Assembly: GCF_026151205.1 (NCBI RefSeq)
Contig: NC_087081.1
Coordinates: forward strand, 13,166,340 to 13,226,339
Direction of reading: 5' to 3'
Length of the DNA: 60,000 nucleotides
From: Bolinopsis microptera
Lineage: Eukaryota > Ctenophora > Tentaculata > Lobata > Bolinopsidae
The number at the start of each line of letters is the position of its first letter. The first letter of the stretch is position 1. The translations under genes were made by a program, and so were the position numbers. Shown here in pieces: positions 1 to 10,512 of this stretch. A model generated the notes under the pieces. The model made no database searches and had not been told where the DNA came from. It saw only the letters and a program-made list of their open reading frames with translations.

Positions 1-1079
1 AGCAGCTTTGTGAGTAGTTCGAACATACTGAAGATTATTGCAATATTCCATGTAAATCAAGCGAAAAACTAGAGTTGTGCTTATTCAGGTGTTGCTTCAT
101 TTGAACTACATATTGGCACGTGATAGACGTAAGTTATTTATATCAAATATCAAGTTAGGAGTAAGGAAGGCTGTATAGGGTTCAAAAGGTCTAGGTGATA
201 TATATTGAAACCTATAAATAAGAGTAGTAACACAAGCAGACATCTGATACAGGATCATTAATAATAACCGGATAATTAGTTGACAAAATAATAAAATAAT
301 TGTCGTATTTCACAAATTAATATTTTTATCTCTTAAAATGTGAGATCTAAACGAAATGGCAAAATTTAATGTGTATAGTGTAAAACAAATAATGTCCAGG
401 TCATAAATTACAGTAACTTAATATTTGACTAAAATTAGATAATTAGCAGCCAAATACTTCCCGGAAGCTGGGTGAAGCCTCTTATCAAACGTGAAATGTG
501 TTTCCACATACCTGTTGGTCAATCCGATTGTAAAGAATGTCCATTTCACTGACATTTCCCTTGTCCCGGCTTATCAGAGGAGGCGATAAACCTGTTCTTG
601 ACTCAGTTACCATTTTCCTCAGAACATCTGGTTTCATACTGCTCATTCCTGAGTTATAAGGTGTTATGGAGTGTTATGGAGAGTTCCACATTGCTGAAGG
701 TAGATTCCGATCTACGCTCTTCTTCAAGCGTTTTGTGTTGCTAGGTAGCTTCTCAAAAGACAAATCAATGAAACGAAACATTTCGACAGAAAAAAGTTTT
801 TAAATCAATTGTCGGGGGGATAATTGTTGGGGGGGGGGGGGGGTCAATTGTCGGGGGGACAATTGTCGGGAGTCAATTGTCGCCCACCCGTTTAAATACT
901 ATCTGCAGGTAATGCACATGATTCTAAAACTAATATAAATAATTCTAAAACTCAAATTAAAGTCTTTCGGTCTAATATAGTATTGCTCAATGAGATGGTG
1001 TGGAAATCGCTCATAAAACATTAGTAATGTTTGTGCCTACTATTAAAAGCCAGGGAGTGTTCTAGACGAGATTTGTAGT
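1..1079. other. unassigned AT-rich sequence, no gene seen
   Basis: No open frame or family motif is recognisable. The only structure is the G-tract repeat at 790-885, annotated separately. Confidence 0.5.
790..885. repeat. CAATTGTCGGG-type short repeat with poly-G run
   Basis: The motif CAATTGTCGGG recurs about four times, with one 15-16 base G run after the first copies. CAATTG is itself palindromic. It looks like slippage-driven low-complexity sequence; no function is inferred. Confidence 0.6.
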
Positions 1080-1841
1080 GAAATCAACAAGAAAATGTAC
1101 GAGGAAATTCAATCTTGCAATTTGATGAACAAGAGATCAGTAACGAAAGAGAAACCATGCGAATGGTTGGAAACTGTTTGTTGTATATTGGACCAGTTCA
1201 GTATCACCTGGCTAAGAAGAAATTGACAAGTTGAAAAGTGAGAAGATTTCAGATCAGAGTATTATCATCAATCTTCAGAATAAGGCTATTGAAAAAAGCA
1301 ACAAACAGCTCGAATCAATGCAGAATACCGTGCAAACGGAGATGAAAGCTACTCTTCAGTCGTTAGAAAAAGCATCAATGCTGCTTGCGCCCAAAAGAAG
1401 ATCCACGCTGCAGTTAAAAAAGACGAAAACCAGATTGAGTGAAGCAAGAACGCAATCATTTATGGTCGATCAGAATCAGAGAACGAGCAACTGCTGAGTA
1501 ACGTTGAGGAGGTTCTGAATGAAATTAGTGAGAAGCCTTTAGTCAGGGACTGCTGCTGTATTGGAGCTCCGAAAGAAAATGTATCCAGACCAGTAAAGTT
1601 CACATTGAGCAGTGCTGACCATGCGACACCAGTGATCAGAAACACCAGTACACTACGCTCAAAGGAGGGGAACAGCTCAGTTTACATCTGCCCTGATAGG
1701 ACTGCCACGGAACGAAAAGCTTATAAAAAGCTTGTAGAAGAACTGAGACTGAAAAGAACTACAGAGCCTGACAAGTTTCATAGTATTAGGAACATCAAGA
1801 TAGTCAGCGCTTGTAGAGAGTATAGAGGCGAGACTGGCTAA
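1080..1841 (+). pseudogene. degenerate LINE ORF1 protein
   Basis: Two overlapping frames together read as the ORF1 protein of a non-LTR retrotransposon family common in cnidarians and other invertebrates. The first part (1231-1497) is a polar, coiled-coil-like segment (KSEKISDQSIIINLQNKAIE). A change of frame after about 1345 leads into NAIIYGRSESENEQLL and then, at 1605-1841, the conserved tail SSVYICPDRTATERKAYKKL followed by VEELRLKRTTEPDKF. In intact relatives these blocks are one RNA-binding, RRM-like protein upstream of the reverse transcriptase. Here at least one frameshift and an in-frame stop break it, and the upstream part (1080-1230) is also eroded. No full RT follows; only a short C-terminal fragment lies at 2085-2207, so most of ORF2 was deleted. 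Family assignment rests on remembered sequence style and was not searched. Confidence 0.7.
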
Positions 1842-2084
1842 AATTATTATTCCTACTTATCTAAATTTAAACATTATTGTTGATTTTGATCTTGAAGGGA
1901 CCATAATTTTTGAGGCCATTACTTGCCGATGATGTCAATGTTTATTTCAGGATTACCACTTTTGGAACTCAATAAATGAATCCTTGTATCCTTGTACGTA
2001 TCCTATCAGGTCCAGTTACTACAAAATGCCGTAGCCAAAGCTGTTGATAGGCAATATAAACATTACCATCTTGAGGATGAACTG

Positions 2085-2207
2085 ATCAATCTTTACTGGT
2101 TGGATAATGGATATAGAGAAGAGGATTGAATTCAAAATCTTACTGCAAAATTTCACAAATCCATACTAGGATTGGCTCCAACTTATCTGCAAGATATTGT
2201 CAGGGGC
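2085..2207 (+). pseudogene. fragment of LINE reverse-transcriptase C-terminus
   Basis: Reading two frames together gives an RIEFKILLQ-like block followed by SILGLAPTYLQDIV. This matches the conserved region after the RT domain of CR1/jockey-like LINEs, where the same pattern (RIEFKLCLLIFKAVNGVAPA) is seen in the copy at 22778-23806. A frameshift separates the two halves. It ends just before the mariner-type MITE at 2218, so that insertion probably hit this LINE remnant. Confidence 0.55.
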
Positions 2208-2217
2208 CTTTTATATA

Positions 2218-2909
2218 CAGGGTGGGCCAAAAGTCAGTACCCATACGTTGGGTCTTATACCTCCGCTGTGTTTTATATTTGAGAGTTGTTGCTTTGCAGA
2301 TGGCATACTGTACCTACTTGTTCGAGGATTCTGTCGCCAAAATTTGAAAATTCTAATATTTTAGACCACGCCCATTCAATATTAAAACACCTATATTGTT
2401 TTTTCTGAACATGCTGGACGCCTAATTTTTTCAGAGACGGTAGATTATTGAATGTTGCATGTGATTTGAAAAAAATGATGTGAAACAGATCAGAAATGAC
2501 GAAGTTATCAAGCATTTTAATAAAACAAAAGTTAATAAAACAAAAAGTTAAACGGGGTGGTTAACGGGGTGACCTTATCACCTGATCACACGTAATGAAT
2601 AACCTCGTTATGCTTCCTATGTCGGAAATATGAGAAGCTACAACTCTCCTTTTTTCAGGAAAAACGTAATTCGAATTGCTAAACACAATTCAATAAAATT
2701 TGGCTCAATCCAACTATCCAAATTATCAAATAAATGCTAAAATGAACCTTAATTGTTAAAAAATGAACACGAATATTTTTTGATTTGACAAATTCCTCGA
2801 ACCAGTGGTGCAGTGGTAGTAAGTCATACCAGAAAAATTATTTCAATTGGGTACTCAGTGACTGAGCTATTAAGGCCAACGTATGGGTACTGACTTTTGG
2901 CCTACCCTG
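2218..2909. mobile_element. Tc1/mariner-type MITE with TA target duplication
   Basis: The ends are inverted repeats of about 32 bp starting CAGGGTGGGCCAAAAGTCAG on the left, with CAGGGTAGGCCAAAAGTCAG as reverse complement on the right. Each end abuts TA (2216-2217 and 2910-2911). A CAGGG start, TA duplication and 692 bp length fit a non-autonomous mariner-like element. There is no transposase ORF inside. Confidence 0.85.
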
Positions 2910-2913
2910 TATT

Positions 2914-3006
2914 ATAATACCTTCGCGAATTATATCCACTAAAACTCGGGGACACAGAGAGCTGATAATTTGCACATTTTCCCCGCAAGGGAAGCGAAGG
3001 TATTAT
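2914..3006. repeat. small fold-back element, 13-bp arms
   Basis: ATAATACCTTCGC (2914-2926) pairs with GCGAAGGTATTAT (2994-3006). The terminal ATAATACCTT is shared with the next fold-back at 3146-3235, suggesting one miniature family. Confidence 0.55.
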
Positions 3007-3145
3007 CAGCATAGACTCAGACTGGCTGGCGGCAAGTTTTAAAACAAATAACACTGGCGTTCTATATATTAGACACTATATTGTATCATGCGCATGTATC
3101 ACATTACACCCCTTCCAATCGGAACCGGAACGTATTATTTAAAGA

Positions 3146-3235
3146 AATAATACCTTGGCTGCTTCGGGCCGCAAATTCCCTCCAGCAAGGTGTCGGGAAT
3201 TATCACGAGCGGCCCAAAGCAGCCAGGGTATTATT
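3146..3235. repeat. small fold-back element, 27-bp arms
   Basis: The arms 3146-3172 (AATAATACCTTGGCTGCTTC and onward) and 3209-3235 are inverted repeats with two to three mismatches around a 36-nt loop. Ends resemble the 2914-3006 fold-back. Confidence 0.65.
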
Positions 3236-3599
3236 GTATTATATATGAGTATAATACATTTTACCTTATAATGTGTCCGAATCTTATTTGGGGACTCGGA
3301 AGCATTTAGCGACTTGTTCTCGTAGCAGGCCAATCCAGTGCAGTATAAACAAGAAAGGTAAAATATCCAATAGATCAACTAAACCTCACATTAAACTGTG
3401 TTCTATATGTATCAGCTTGAGGAAGACTGGTGATAGACAAGTAAGGCCACATCGCTGCCAAATACTTGGGGCAGAATTTCACTCCAGAGAATCAACAAAA
3501 CCGATTTTCCAATCTAAGGAACTAATGACAGTACATAACATATATATATGGACACGTTCATTTGAGTTTGAGGATATTGGTAAATATAAGTGACCCTAT

Positions 3600-4947
3600 T
3601 AAAAGGCACAGTGTAGTTGACTTTGTCACACTATTGAATTACTTAAACCCTTGATGGTTAGGATAATCGTCTCATCCTCTAGGCTAACTTTGTCACATAA
3701 CGATATCTTAATCAGGTGATAAGATATCGCTTAAATACGGTTGGCACGGAAATGGTTACATTGTCACACTATAAACATGTGACGGAGTAAATATGAACCC
3801 CTTGCTGCCGTTTTTGACCAAATTTTTGAGTGTCCAGTTGATTGGATGGGTACATATGACCATTACCTACATATTTGACGACTTTTTTCGTTATATGGTG
3901 CATTCAGGTTTACTCTGTCACACATTAAAGAAAATATGTGATGAATGTTTAGGGCACCCTGATAAGCAATGCTGAGTAGTGTAAGTTTATTTGATGGCCT
4001 GGAAGTGCTGGGAATTGTTATTATATCATATAGTCGTAAGGAATTAAAACACAGAAGGCACAACCAAGCTTATTTTGTCACATAATCTTGATGATATCTG
4101 AACATGTGTGAAATTGAACAAATAATGGTATACCAGCTTAAACCCCTTATCTTATACGTACTATGGATCAAACAACACTGCTAGTACCATGCACCAGTCA
4201 CATAAATCATTATCAGGTGGTAATATGTTAACAGTGTCACAATTAAACTACCGCTACATGGTCAAAAATAGGGTAATTTCGTCACAAAAAATTATTATAA
4301 CTCTGTTAGCTCCTTGCTGGCAAAATAACTAGTTTATCGAAATTTTTTTGATGATAAGGTTACATGGTATTCTAATAGAGGTATAGTTCTTCAAAATAGG
4401 GGCAAGACATGTTTACTTTGTCACATCAGTTATTATAAGAGTTAGGTAATCGTCATCAGATTAAAAGATATTTTTCGTAGTTTGGATCGATTAATACTTT
4501 AATATACCTGTAATAAATCCTATGCCAATTTTAACACACTATCTTGATACTGTTGGGGCAGAAAAAGTTAATTTTGTCACATTTTCAATGTCTTTGACAA
4601 ATTAATCTAAATCTAGGGGCAAGACATGTTTACTTTGTCACATCAGTTATTATAAGAGTTAGGTAATCTTCATCACATTAACATATATTTTTTTGTAGTT
4701 TGGATTGATTTATATAGGTAATAAAGCAGCCTATGCTAATTTTTACACACTATCTTGAAATTTTTGGGGCATGAAAAGTTAATTTTGTCACATTTTTAGT
4801 GACTTTGACAAATTTAACCTAAAATTGTTAAACTTAAGCTCTGATGTTCTGGACAATATTCTAATAGAGGTATAGAATATAGATCTTCAAAATAGGGGCA
4901 AGACATGTTTACTTTGTCACATCAGTTATTATAAGAGTTATTATTAG
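3600..4947 (+). repeat. degenerate satellite with TTTGTCACA motif, left arm
   Basis: The core TTTACTTTGTCACA recurs at roughly 100-bp intervals. Three copies of a longer block beginning GGGGCAAGACATGTTTAC lie at about 4399, 4617 and 4896. No coding potential is seen. The same motif on the opposite strand fills 12192-12890, on the far side of the LTR element. Confidence 0.6.
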
Positions 4948-6033
4948 AGTAAGCGGTGATTATTTAATAGATTTTGGATAGTATTGTGTAATAAGGCAGT
5001 ATTGTGTAATAAGGCAGTATTGTGTAATAAGGCAGTGGAAGTGGAACATCCAGTTCTGGTCTGTGGTTAGGGAAAGTTAGAGAAAGCGAATACAATGGAG
5101 ATTGTGGGTTGGACCTCACCTGGACGGACGAGAAATATGTCACTCTGGAGGAGAGACAATGGTTCTAGGAGAACTCAGACGTAAACCCTTTGTGTAGATA
5201 GAGAGTCAAAGATAGATGTGAGCTCTAACAAACTATGGATTCAGAGGTCATCAGACAGGAAGCTTTGGTAAAAAGATGAATAGTCGTAACACCTGGACTC
5301 GGGACAATGAAGCTTTAGTGGGAGATAAGACCAGCTGCCAAAGGTGTGAGTAGGGGCACGTGAGTCTGGTTAGAGAGGTCGGGTGAAAAACCACGGACAG
5401 GACATTATATAAGGTCCGGTGGAAAGGTCAGAAGAGGAGATAGAGTTTGCCCGATTCGAGGGCCATTGATATAGGTTACTTTGGAGCCAGGACCTGTTAC
5501 GTTAGGGTCCTGGAGAGAGCATTATCGTGGTCTGTAGTTAGTGGAACTGTGCGGAGGACATGAGCAGTCTGGCTTAAGCGTAGGGAGAGTCAACATTGGT
5601 TAACTCAGGAGAGCAGGAATAGGCTGTGTTGTAGCCAGGGTTAACACGGGTTAATCCAACACGAGTGGGTTCGTGTCAACAACAATCGGGCTCAGGTAGA
5701 GCGAGAATGAACTATAGTGGATTTGGACCTGATATAAGGACGGTCAGCGAGGGCTAAAAGTGCAGTGTTATGTAAGTGTAGTTTAAGGGTAAGACTCCGT
5801 TAGAGACGGTTAACGAGGGTGATAAGTAAGGGTAGAGTAAGGACGTGTGTTTTACAGTGGATGTAGGGCGTTATAAGTCAGAGTAATTAGGAAGTGTATT
5901 TTGTGGTAATTGGATTGTTAATCATTTTGTTTCTTACCCTTTGTTACCATCATTATTACTTTCGTTTTTGTTGTTCGTAACCTAAATTACTACAAATAAT
6001 CTACGAATCTAAAGCAAGTGATGACTGCTTACA
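4948..6033 (+). repeat. left (5') LTR
   Basis: It is nearly identical to the right LTR without the latter's 593-bp duplication: 1086 + 593 = 1679 exactly. Differences seen are the first base, one C/A (AGAAAGCGAA/AGAAAGAGAA) and one A/T. Near its start is an 18-bp direct repeat (TATTGTGTAATAAGGCAG) in three copies. Confidence 0.85.
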
Positions 6034-6035
6034 AA

Positions 6036-6051
6036 TGGCGCGAACGGTAGG
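6036..6051 (+). other. putative primer-binding site
   Basis: TGGCGCGAACGGTAGG begins two bases after the left LTR. Its complement ends in CCA, as needed for a tRNA 3' end. The tRNA species was not identified. Confidence 0.65.
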
Positions 6052-6055
6052 ATCC

Positions 6056-7289
6056 TATTTTATTATAGGATAGATTGTTTGTAGTTTAATTAAGGTAGGG
6101 AGGAGATTACTTATTATTCAAGAGTGAATTGACAGGTGAGGAGTATAGTTACGTTACGTTGTAACAGTGTTGCCAGGTACCGTTGTCAGATTAGTGCAGC
6201 GCAAGAGCAGCAAATGAAGGCACGGTTAACTGTGAAGTTTAAATGATATTTTTGGGTTTCTTTCATCATGGAGGGGGAACTGGGGAAGGGAGGTTAGATA
6301 CCGGAGGCGCACTGGTTAGGAGGGGCTGAGGAGATATTTCGAGGAATAAATGTCAGTCCGTTGAGAGATTTTATCGAGAGAGTGTTATGATTATTATCGA
6401 GGGGGGTACGTGAGGAGTTCATGGTTTACTGTTTCTTATTTTAAGTTTTAAGACGGCAGACTTGACATACTTTCAGCCACCAGAACCTCAGTGGGAGTGG
6501 CTGCCTGCTGAATCATTCTGTTGTGTGTCAGACTTGTTTTCTTTTTGTAGCGCTACGAATGTTTATATTATGTAAGATAGCGAGAGGGGGAGTTTGGAGA
6601 GGGGGAGTTTGGAGTGGGCGAGAGAGGTATGGGGAGAGAGATGAAATTTATATAAATGAGACCCGGGTGATGCTAGCAGTGGAAAGGAAGAGGGAGGTTA
6701 TTTGGAGAGATGTGACGTCACTAGTGAATTTATGCAGTGTATTGGTTTGAAAACGTGGTACGTTTTGAGTGCGTTTTATGTTTTGGGGGGTGCCAGGGTA
6801 TGGTATTTTCTATGATGAAAGAAACTAGTTATAGTTATAGTACTGCTTTTTATGTGAAGACTGTGATAAATTAGCAGGTCGAATATTTGAATATGATGAT
6901 ACGAAAGCAGTTTTGTAATTAAAGTCAAGGAGTGACTGTGTGAGACACTGGTTGAATAATGAGAGTAAAAGCCGAGAAATACAGGGCTGAGAAATGTAAC
7001 GGACAGGTGCGTATTGTATTGAGTGAGTGAAGTGCAGGATAGAAAGCTATGGTTGTATTGGTGTGCACTTGAAACATTTATATTAGTCGAAGAATGATAT
7101 CGTGTTACGTCTGAGCCGTGTGTTTATTATGAAAGAGCACCTGGGGCTGAGCCATGATCTAAGTTTCATATAGAGTGGCTATCGTTAAATGTTCAGTTAT
7201 AGTTTGCGAGTTTTATAAAGTATTCAGTTTCCTCTATTAAACGAAGTAGCGGTTGTTCGGTCGTTTGCTTGTTTTGTTTGTTTTACATA
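6056..7289 (+). other. LTR-element interior, non-coding leader
   Basis: Stop codons are frequent in all plus frames. A 75-codon frame at 6523-6750 has no recognisable motif. No gag-like CCHC box or protease DTG was found. Confidence 0.6.
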
Positions 7290-8545
7290 TGGATCCACTC
7301 GGAGACATGGTGGTGGCAATACTAGTAAAATACTATTGGAGACATGATGGTGGTACTAGTGGTAACTAGTGGAATTACTATTGGAGGTGGTGGTACTAGT
7401 GGTGACTAGTGGAATTACTATTGGAGGTGGTGGTACTAGTGGTGACTAGTGAAATACTATTGGAGATGGTGGTACTAGTGGACAGTGGTGACTAGTGGAA
7501 TTACTATTGGAGGTGGTGGTACTAGTGGTGACTAGTGGAATTACTATTGGAGGTGGTGGTACTAGTGGTGACTAGTGAAATACTATTGGAGGTGGTGGTA
7601 CTAGTGGTGACTAGTGGAATTACTATTGGAGGTGGTGGTACTAGTGGTGACTAGTGGAATTACTATTGGAGGTGGTGGTACTAGTGGTGAATAGTGGAAT
7701 TACTATTGGAACACGGGAGGTGACAAATAGTGGAATTACTATTGAGACATGGTCACATGGCGAGAGAGGATAAATAGTGGAATTACTATTGGAGTATGGT
7801 GAGGGGTAATAAATAGTGGAATTACTATTGGAACACGGGAGGTGACAAATAGTGGAATTACTATTGGAGCATGGTGAGAGAGGATAAATAGTGGAATTAC
7901 TATTAGACCATGGTGAGAGGTGATGAATAGTGGAATTACTATTGGAACACGGGAGGTGACAAATAGTGGAATTACTATTGAAACATGGTCACATGGCGAG
8001 AGAGGATAAATAGTGGAATTACTATTGGAGCATGGTGAGGGGTAATAAATAGTGGAATTACTATTGGAACACGGGAGGTGACAAATAGTGGAATTACTAT
8101 TGGAGCATGGTGAGAGAGGATAAATAGTGGAATTACTATTAGAGCATGGTGAGAGGTGATGAATAGTGGAATTACTATTGGAACACGGGAGGTGACAAAT
8201 AGTGGAATTACTATTGAAACATGGTCACATGGTGAGAGAGGATAAATAGTGGAATTACTATTGGAGCATGGTGAGGGGTAATAAATAGTGGAAATACTAT
8301 TGGAACATGGTGAGAGAGGATAAATAGTGGACTTACTATTGGAACATGGTGAGAGAGGATAAATGGTGGAATTACTATTGGAGCATGGTAAGAGGTGTTA
8401 AATAGTGGAAATACTATTGGAGCATGGTAAGAGGTGATAAATAGTGGAAATACTATTGGAGCATGGTGAGGGGTAATAAATAGTGGAATTACTATTGGAG
8501 CATGGTGAGGGGTAATAAATAGTGGAATTACTATTGGAGCTGAGC
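7290..8545. repeat. palindromic-core tandem array in the LTR element
   Basis: The near-palindrome AATAGTGGAATTACTATT, or an ACTAGTGG variant, recurs some 30 times every 35-65 bp. The first half (7300-7700) has units of about 57 bp with GGTGGTGGTACTAGTGGTGA linkers. The second half has a higher-order repeat of about 270 bp with linkers such as GAACACGGGAGGTGACA and GAGCATGGTGAGAGAGG. Confidence 0.8.
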
Positions 8546-8799
8546 ATAGTGATTGGTGACGGGTGAGAGGTTGTATTAGAAATAGACACATCGAGGCACT
8601 AGGAGATATTGCGCTGGCGATACTAGAGGTAATTATAAAGGTGCTGTTGGACCGTGGTGAGTACTGATATTGGAAGGAGACACGTAAATCAATTTGGAGA
8701 TATTGACATTGCAGTGGCAATACTAGTGGCAAATAGTGGAAATACTATTGGAACATGGCGAGTGGTGACAAAGCATTAACCATTATTCCAGGGTAAATC

Positions 8800-9320
8800 T
8801 AGAAGGAGAAACATTTGAAGGAGACACAAGGAGACATTGGATCGGAGGCATTGGATCGGAGACAGATTGGATGACAGATGGATCGGAGGTCACATAGAAA
8901 AATGGATCGGAGACAGATTGGAGGACACATGGATTGGAGGTCACATAGAAGCATGGATCGGAGACAGATTGGAGGACACATGGATTAGAGGTCGCATGGA
9001 AGTATAGATCGAAGACAGATTGGATGACAGATGGATTGGAGGTCGCATGGAAGCATGGATCGGAGACAGATTGGAGAACACATGGATTGGAGGTCGCATG
9101 GAAGTATGGATCGAAGACAAATTGGATGACAGATGAATTGGAATTTGGAGGTCACATAGAAACATGGATCAGAGACTGATTGGATGACAGATGAATTGGA
9201 GGTCACATAGAAGCATGGATCGAAGACAGATTGGAGGACACATGGATTGGAGGTCACATAGAAACATGGATCGGAGACTGATTGGATGACAGATGAATTG
9301 GAGGTCACGAAGAAGACACA
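8800..9320. repeat. purine-rich tandem array GATCGGAGACAGATTGG
   Basis: Units of about 60 bp alternate GGATCGGAGACAGATTGGA, GACACATGGATTGGAGGTC and ACATAGAAGCATG blocks. The long minus-strand frames here are by-products of the repeat. Confidence 0.8.
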
Positions 9321-9917
9321 TGGAGACCTGTGAAGGAGACACGTGAACACATTGAAAGAAGACGCATGGAGACATTAGAAGGAGACATGTGAACACATTG
9401 GAAGAAAACACACAGAGAAATTGGAAGAAGAGACATCTGAAAACATTAGGAGGAGGCACGTGGAGACCTGTGATTTGTGAAGAAGACGCAGATATGAAGG
9501 TGGAGGGAATGACAGTACGATAATACAGGGGACTGTCCAAAATGTTGGAAAACGAGAAGAACGAAGACGGAGACCTGGTGGGAGAAGAAGAGAGGGATGG
9601 AGACAGATAATTAAGAGGAACACCAGTGGAACAAGAGAGATACACAGTTAAAGAAACAATGAAACGATGTTGGAAGGAGACCTGGAGACTTGGAGACTTA
9701 CCAGGTTGTAAAAACATTCTAGTAAGAGCAGTTGAATCCAAAAGGTTTTGCGGTATTTTTCCAACCTAAAAACGAAAAATTTGATAGATGTGGAAGAGTA
9801 TCAAATTTATAAAGTAAACTTAGACTGGATTGAATAACTATGGGGGATTATCATCCCCCAGGGGCGGTGGAGAAAAGCTGATCAATACATACCTGGAAAT
9901 GAAGATAGGGAGCGAAT

Positions 9918-10112
9918 CTAATCATCCGGAAAGGAGCTGCTCACCATATCATTTTGGATAGGAAGACTTGGGTTCGGAGTCGGAGCTGTCGGGGCAACAA
10001 GTGGAGTGGGGAAAAGTACCCGACATAAAGTACTGTTCAAAGTGACACGAGGAGGAGCTGCAGGGGGATCGTCAGAAGAACTGATTTCGCCATGTTGTAC
10101 AGAGTCAGACAT
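9918..10112 (-). CDS. small Pro/Ser-rich ORF, unknown
   Basis: A 64-residue frame from the ATG at 10110-10112 reads MSDSVQHGEISSSDDPPAAP and ends SSSFPDD. An in-frame ATG further upstream (10142) would add ten residues. The composition is not repeat-like and resembles a disordered acidic/proline-rich N-terminus, so it could be a leftover of a captured or former element gene on the strand opposite to the LTR orientation. No domain, membrane segment or family is recognised. It may equally be chance. Confidence 0.25.
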   Translation of the reverse strand: MSDSVQHGEISSSDDPPAAPPRVTLNSTLCRVLFPTPLVAPTAPTPNPSLPIQNDMVSSSFPDD

Positions 10113-10305
10113 AATTAAGACGGAGTGAAATAAGTCAAGCATTATACTTATATAGACAATAGAACATAATATGAAGATGAACAGTGAATAGATGGCCCGT
10201 CATGGTGTTCAAAAAGGAACAATTTTATTTGGTTCTGGGACAGAGTAATGAGTTTGGTAGAGTAAGAATTTTGAAAAGTGAGTTAAAGATAGTCTTGGAA
10301 CGATA

Positions 10306-10512
10306 GTCTGTAGTACGAGATTTTCTATAAAGTTAGTATACTATTATAGTAAAGTTCTAAAAAAGAACAGATTTTGTAAAGTTGTGTAAGATGTGAATAT
10401 TGAGTGAATAGAAGCTGATATGGAATATAGTCTGTAGTACGAGATGTTCTATTAAATTATTATACTACATATTATAGTAAAGTTCTAAAAAAGATCATAT
10501 TTTGTAAAGTTG
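10306..10512 (+). repeat. tandem duplication before the right LTR
   Basis: Two copies of about 125 bp each run from AGTCTGTAGTACGAGAT to GTAAAGTTGTGTAAG. The second copy runs straight into the LTR start. Confidence 0.6.

Noticed and set aside
3273-3593. 106-residue plus-strand ORF with several Cys residues
   Set aside because: No convincing motif, and it overlaps repeat material (3550-3593 recurs inverted at 12845); kept as unassigned.
7290-8545. CRISPR-like array (short palindromic repeat with variable spacers)
   Set aside because: The linkers are themselves repeated in a higher-order pattern, the host is a eukaryote with LINEs and introns, and no cas genes exist.
8211-9741. Overlapping minus-strand ORFs of 120-190 residues
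   Set aside because: They follow tandem repeat units in the LTR element; the residues repeat with the DNA period and match no family.
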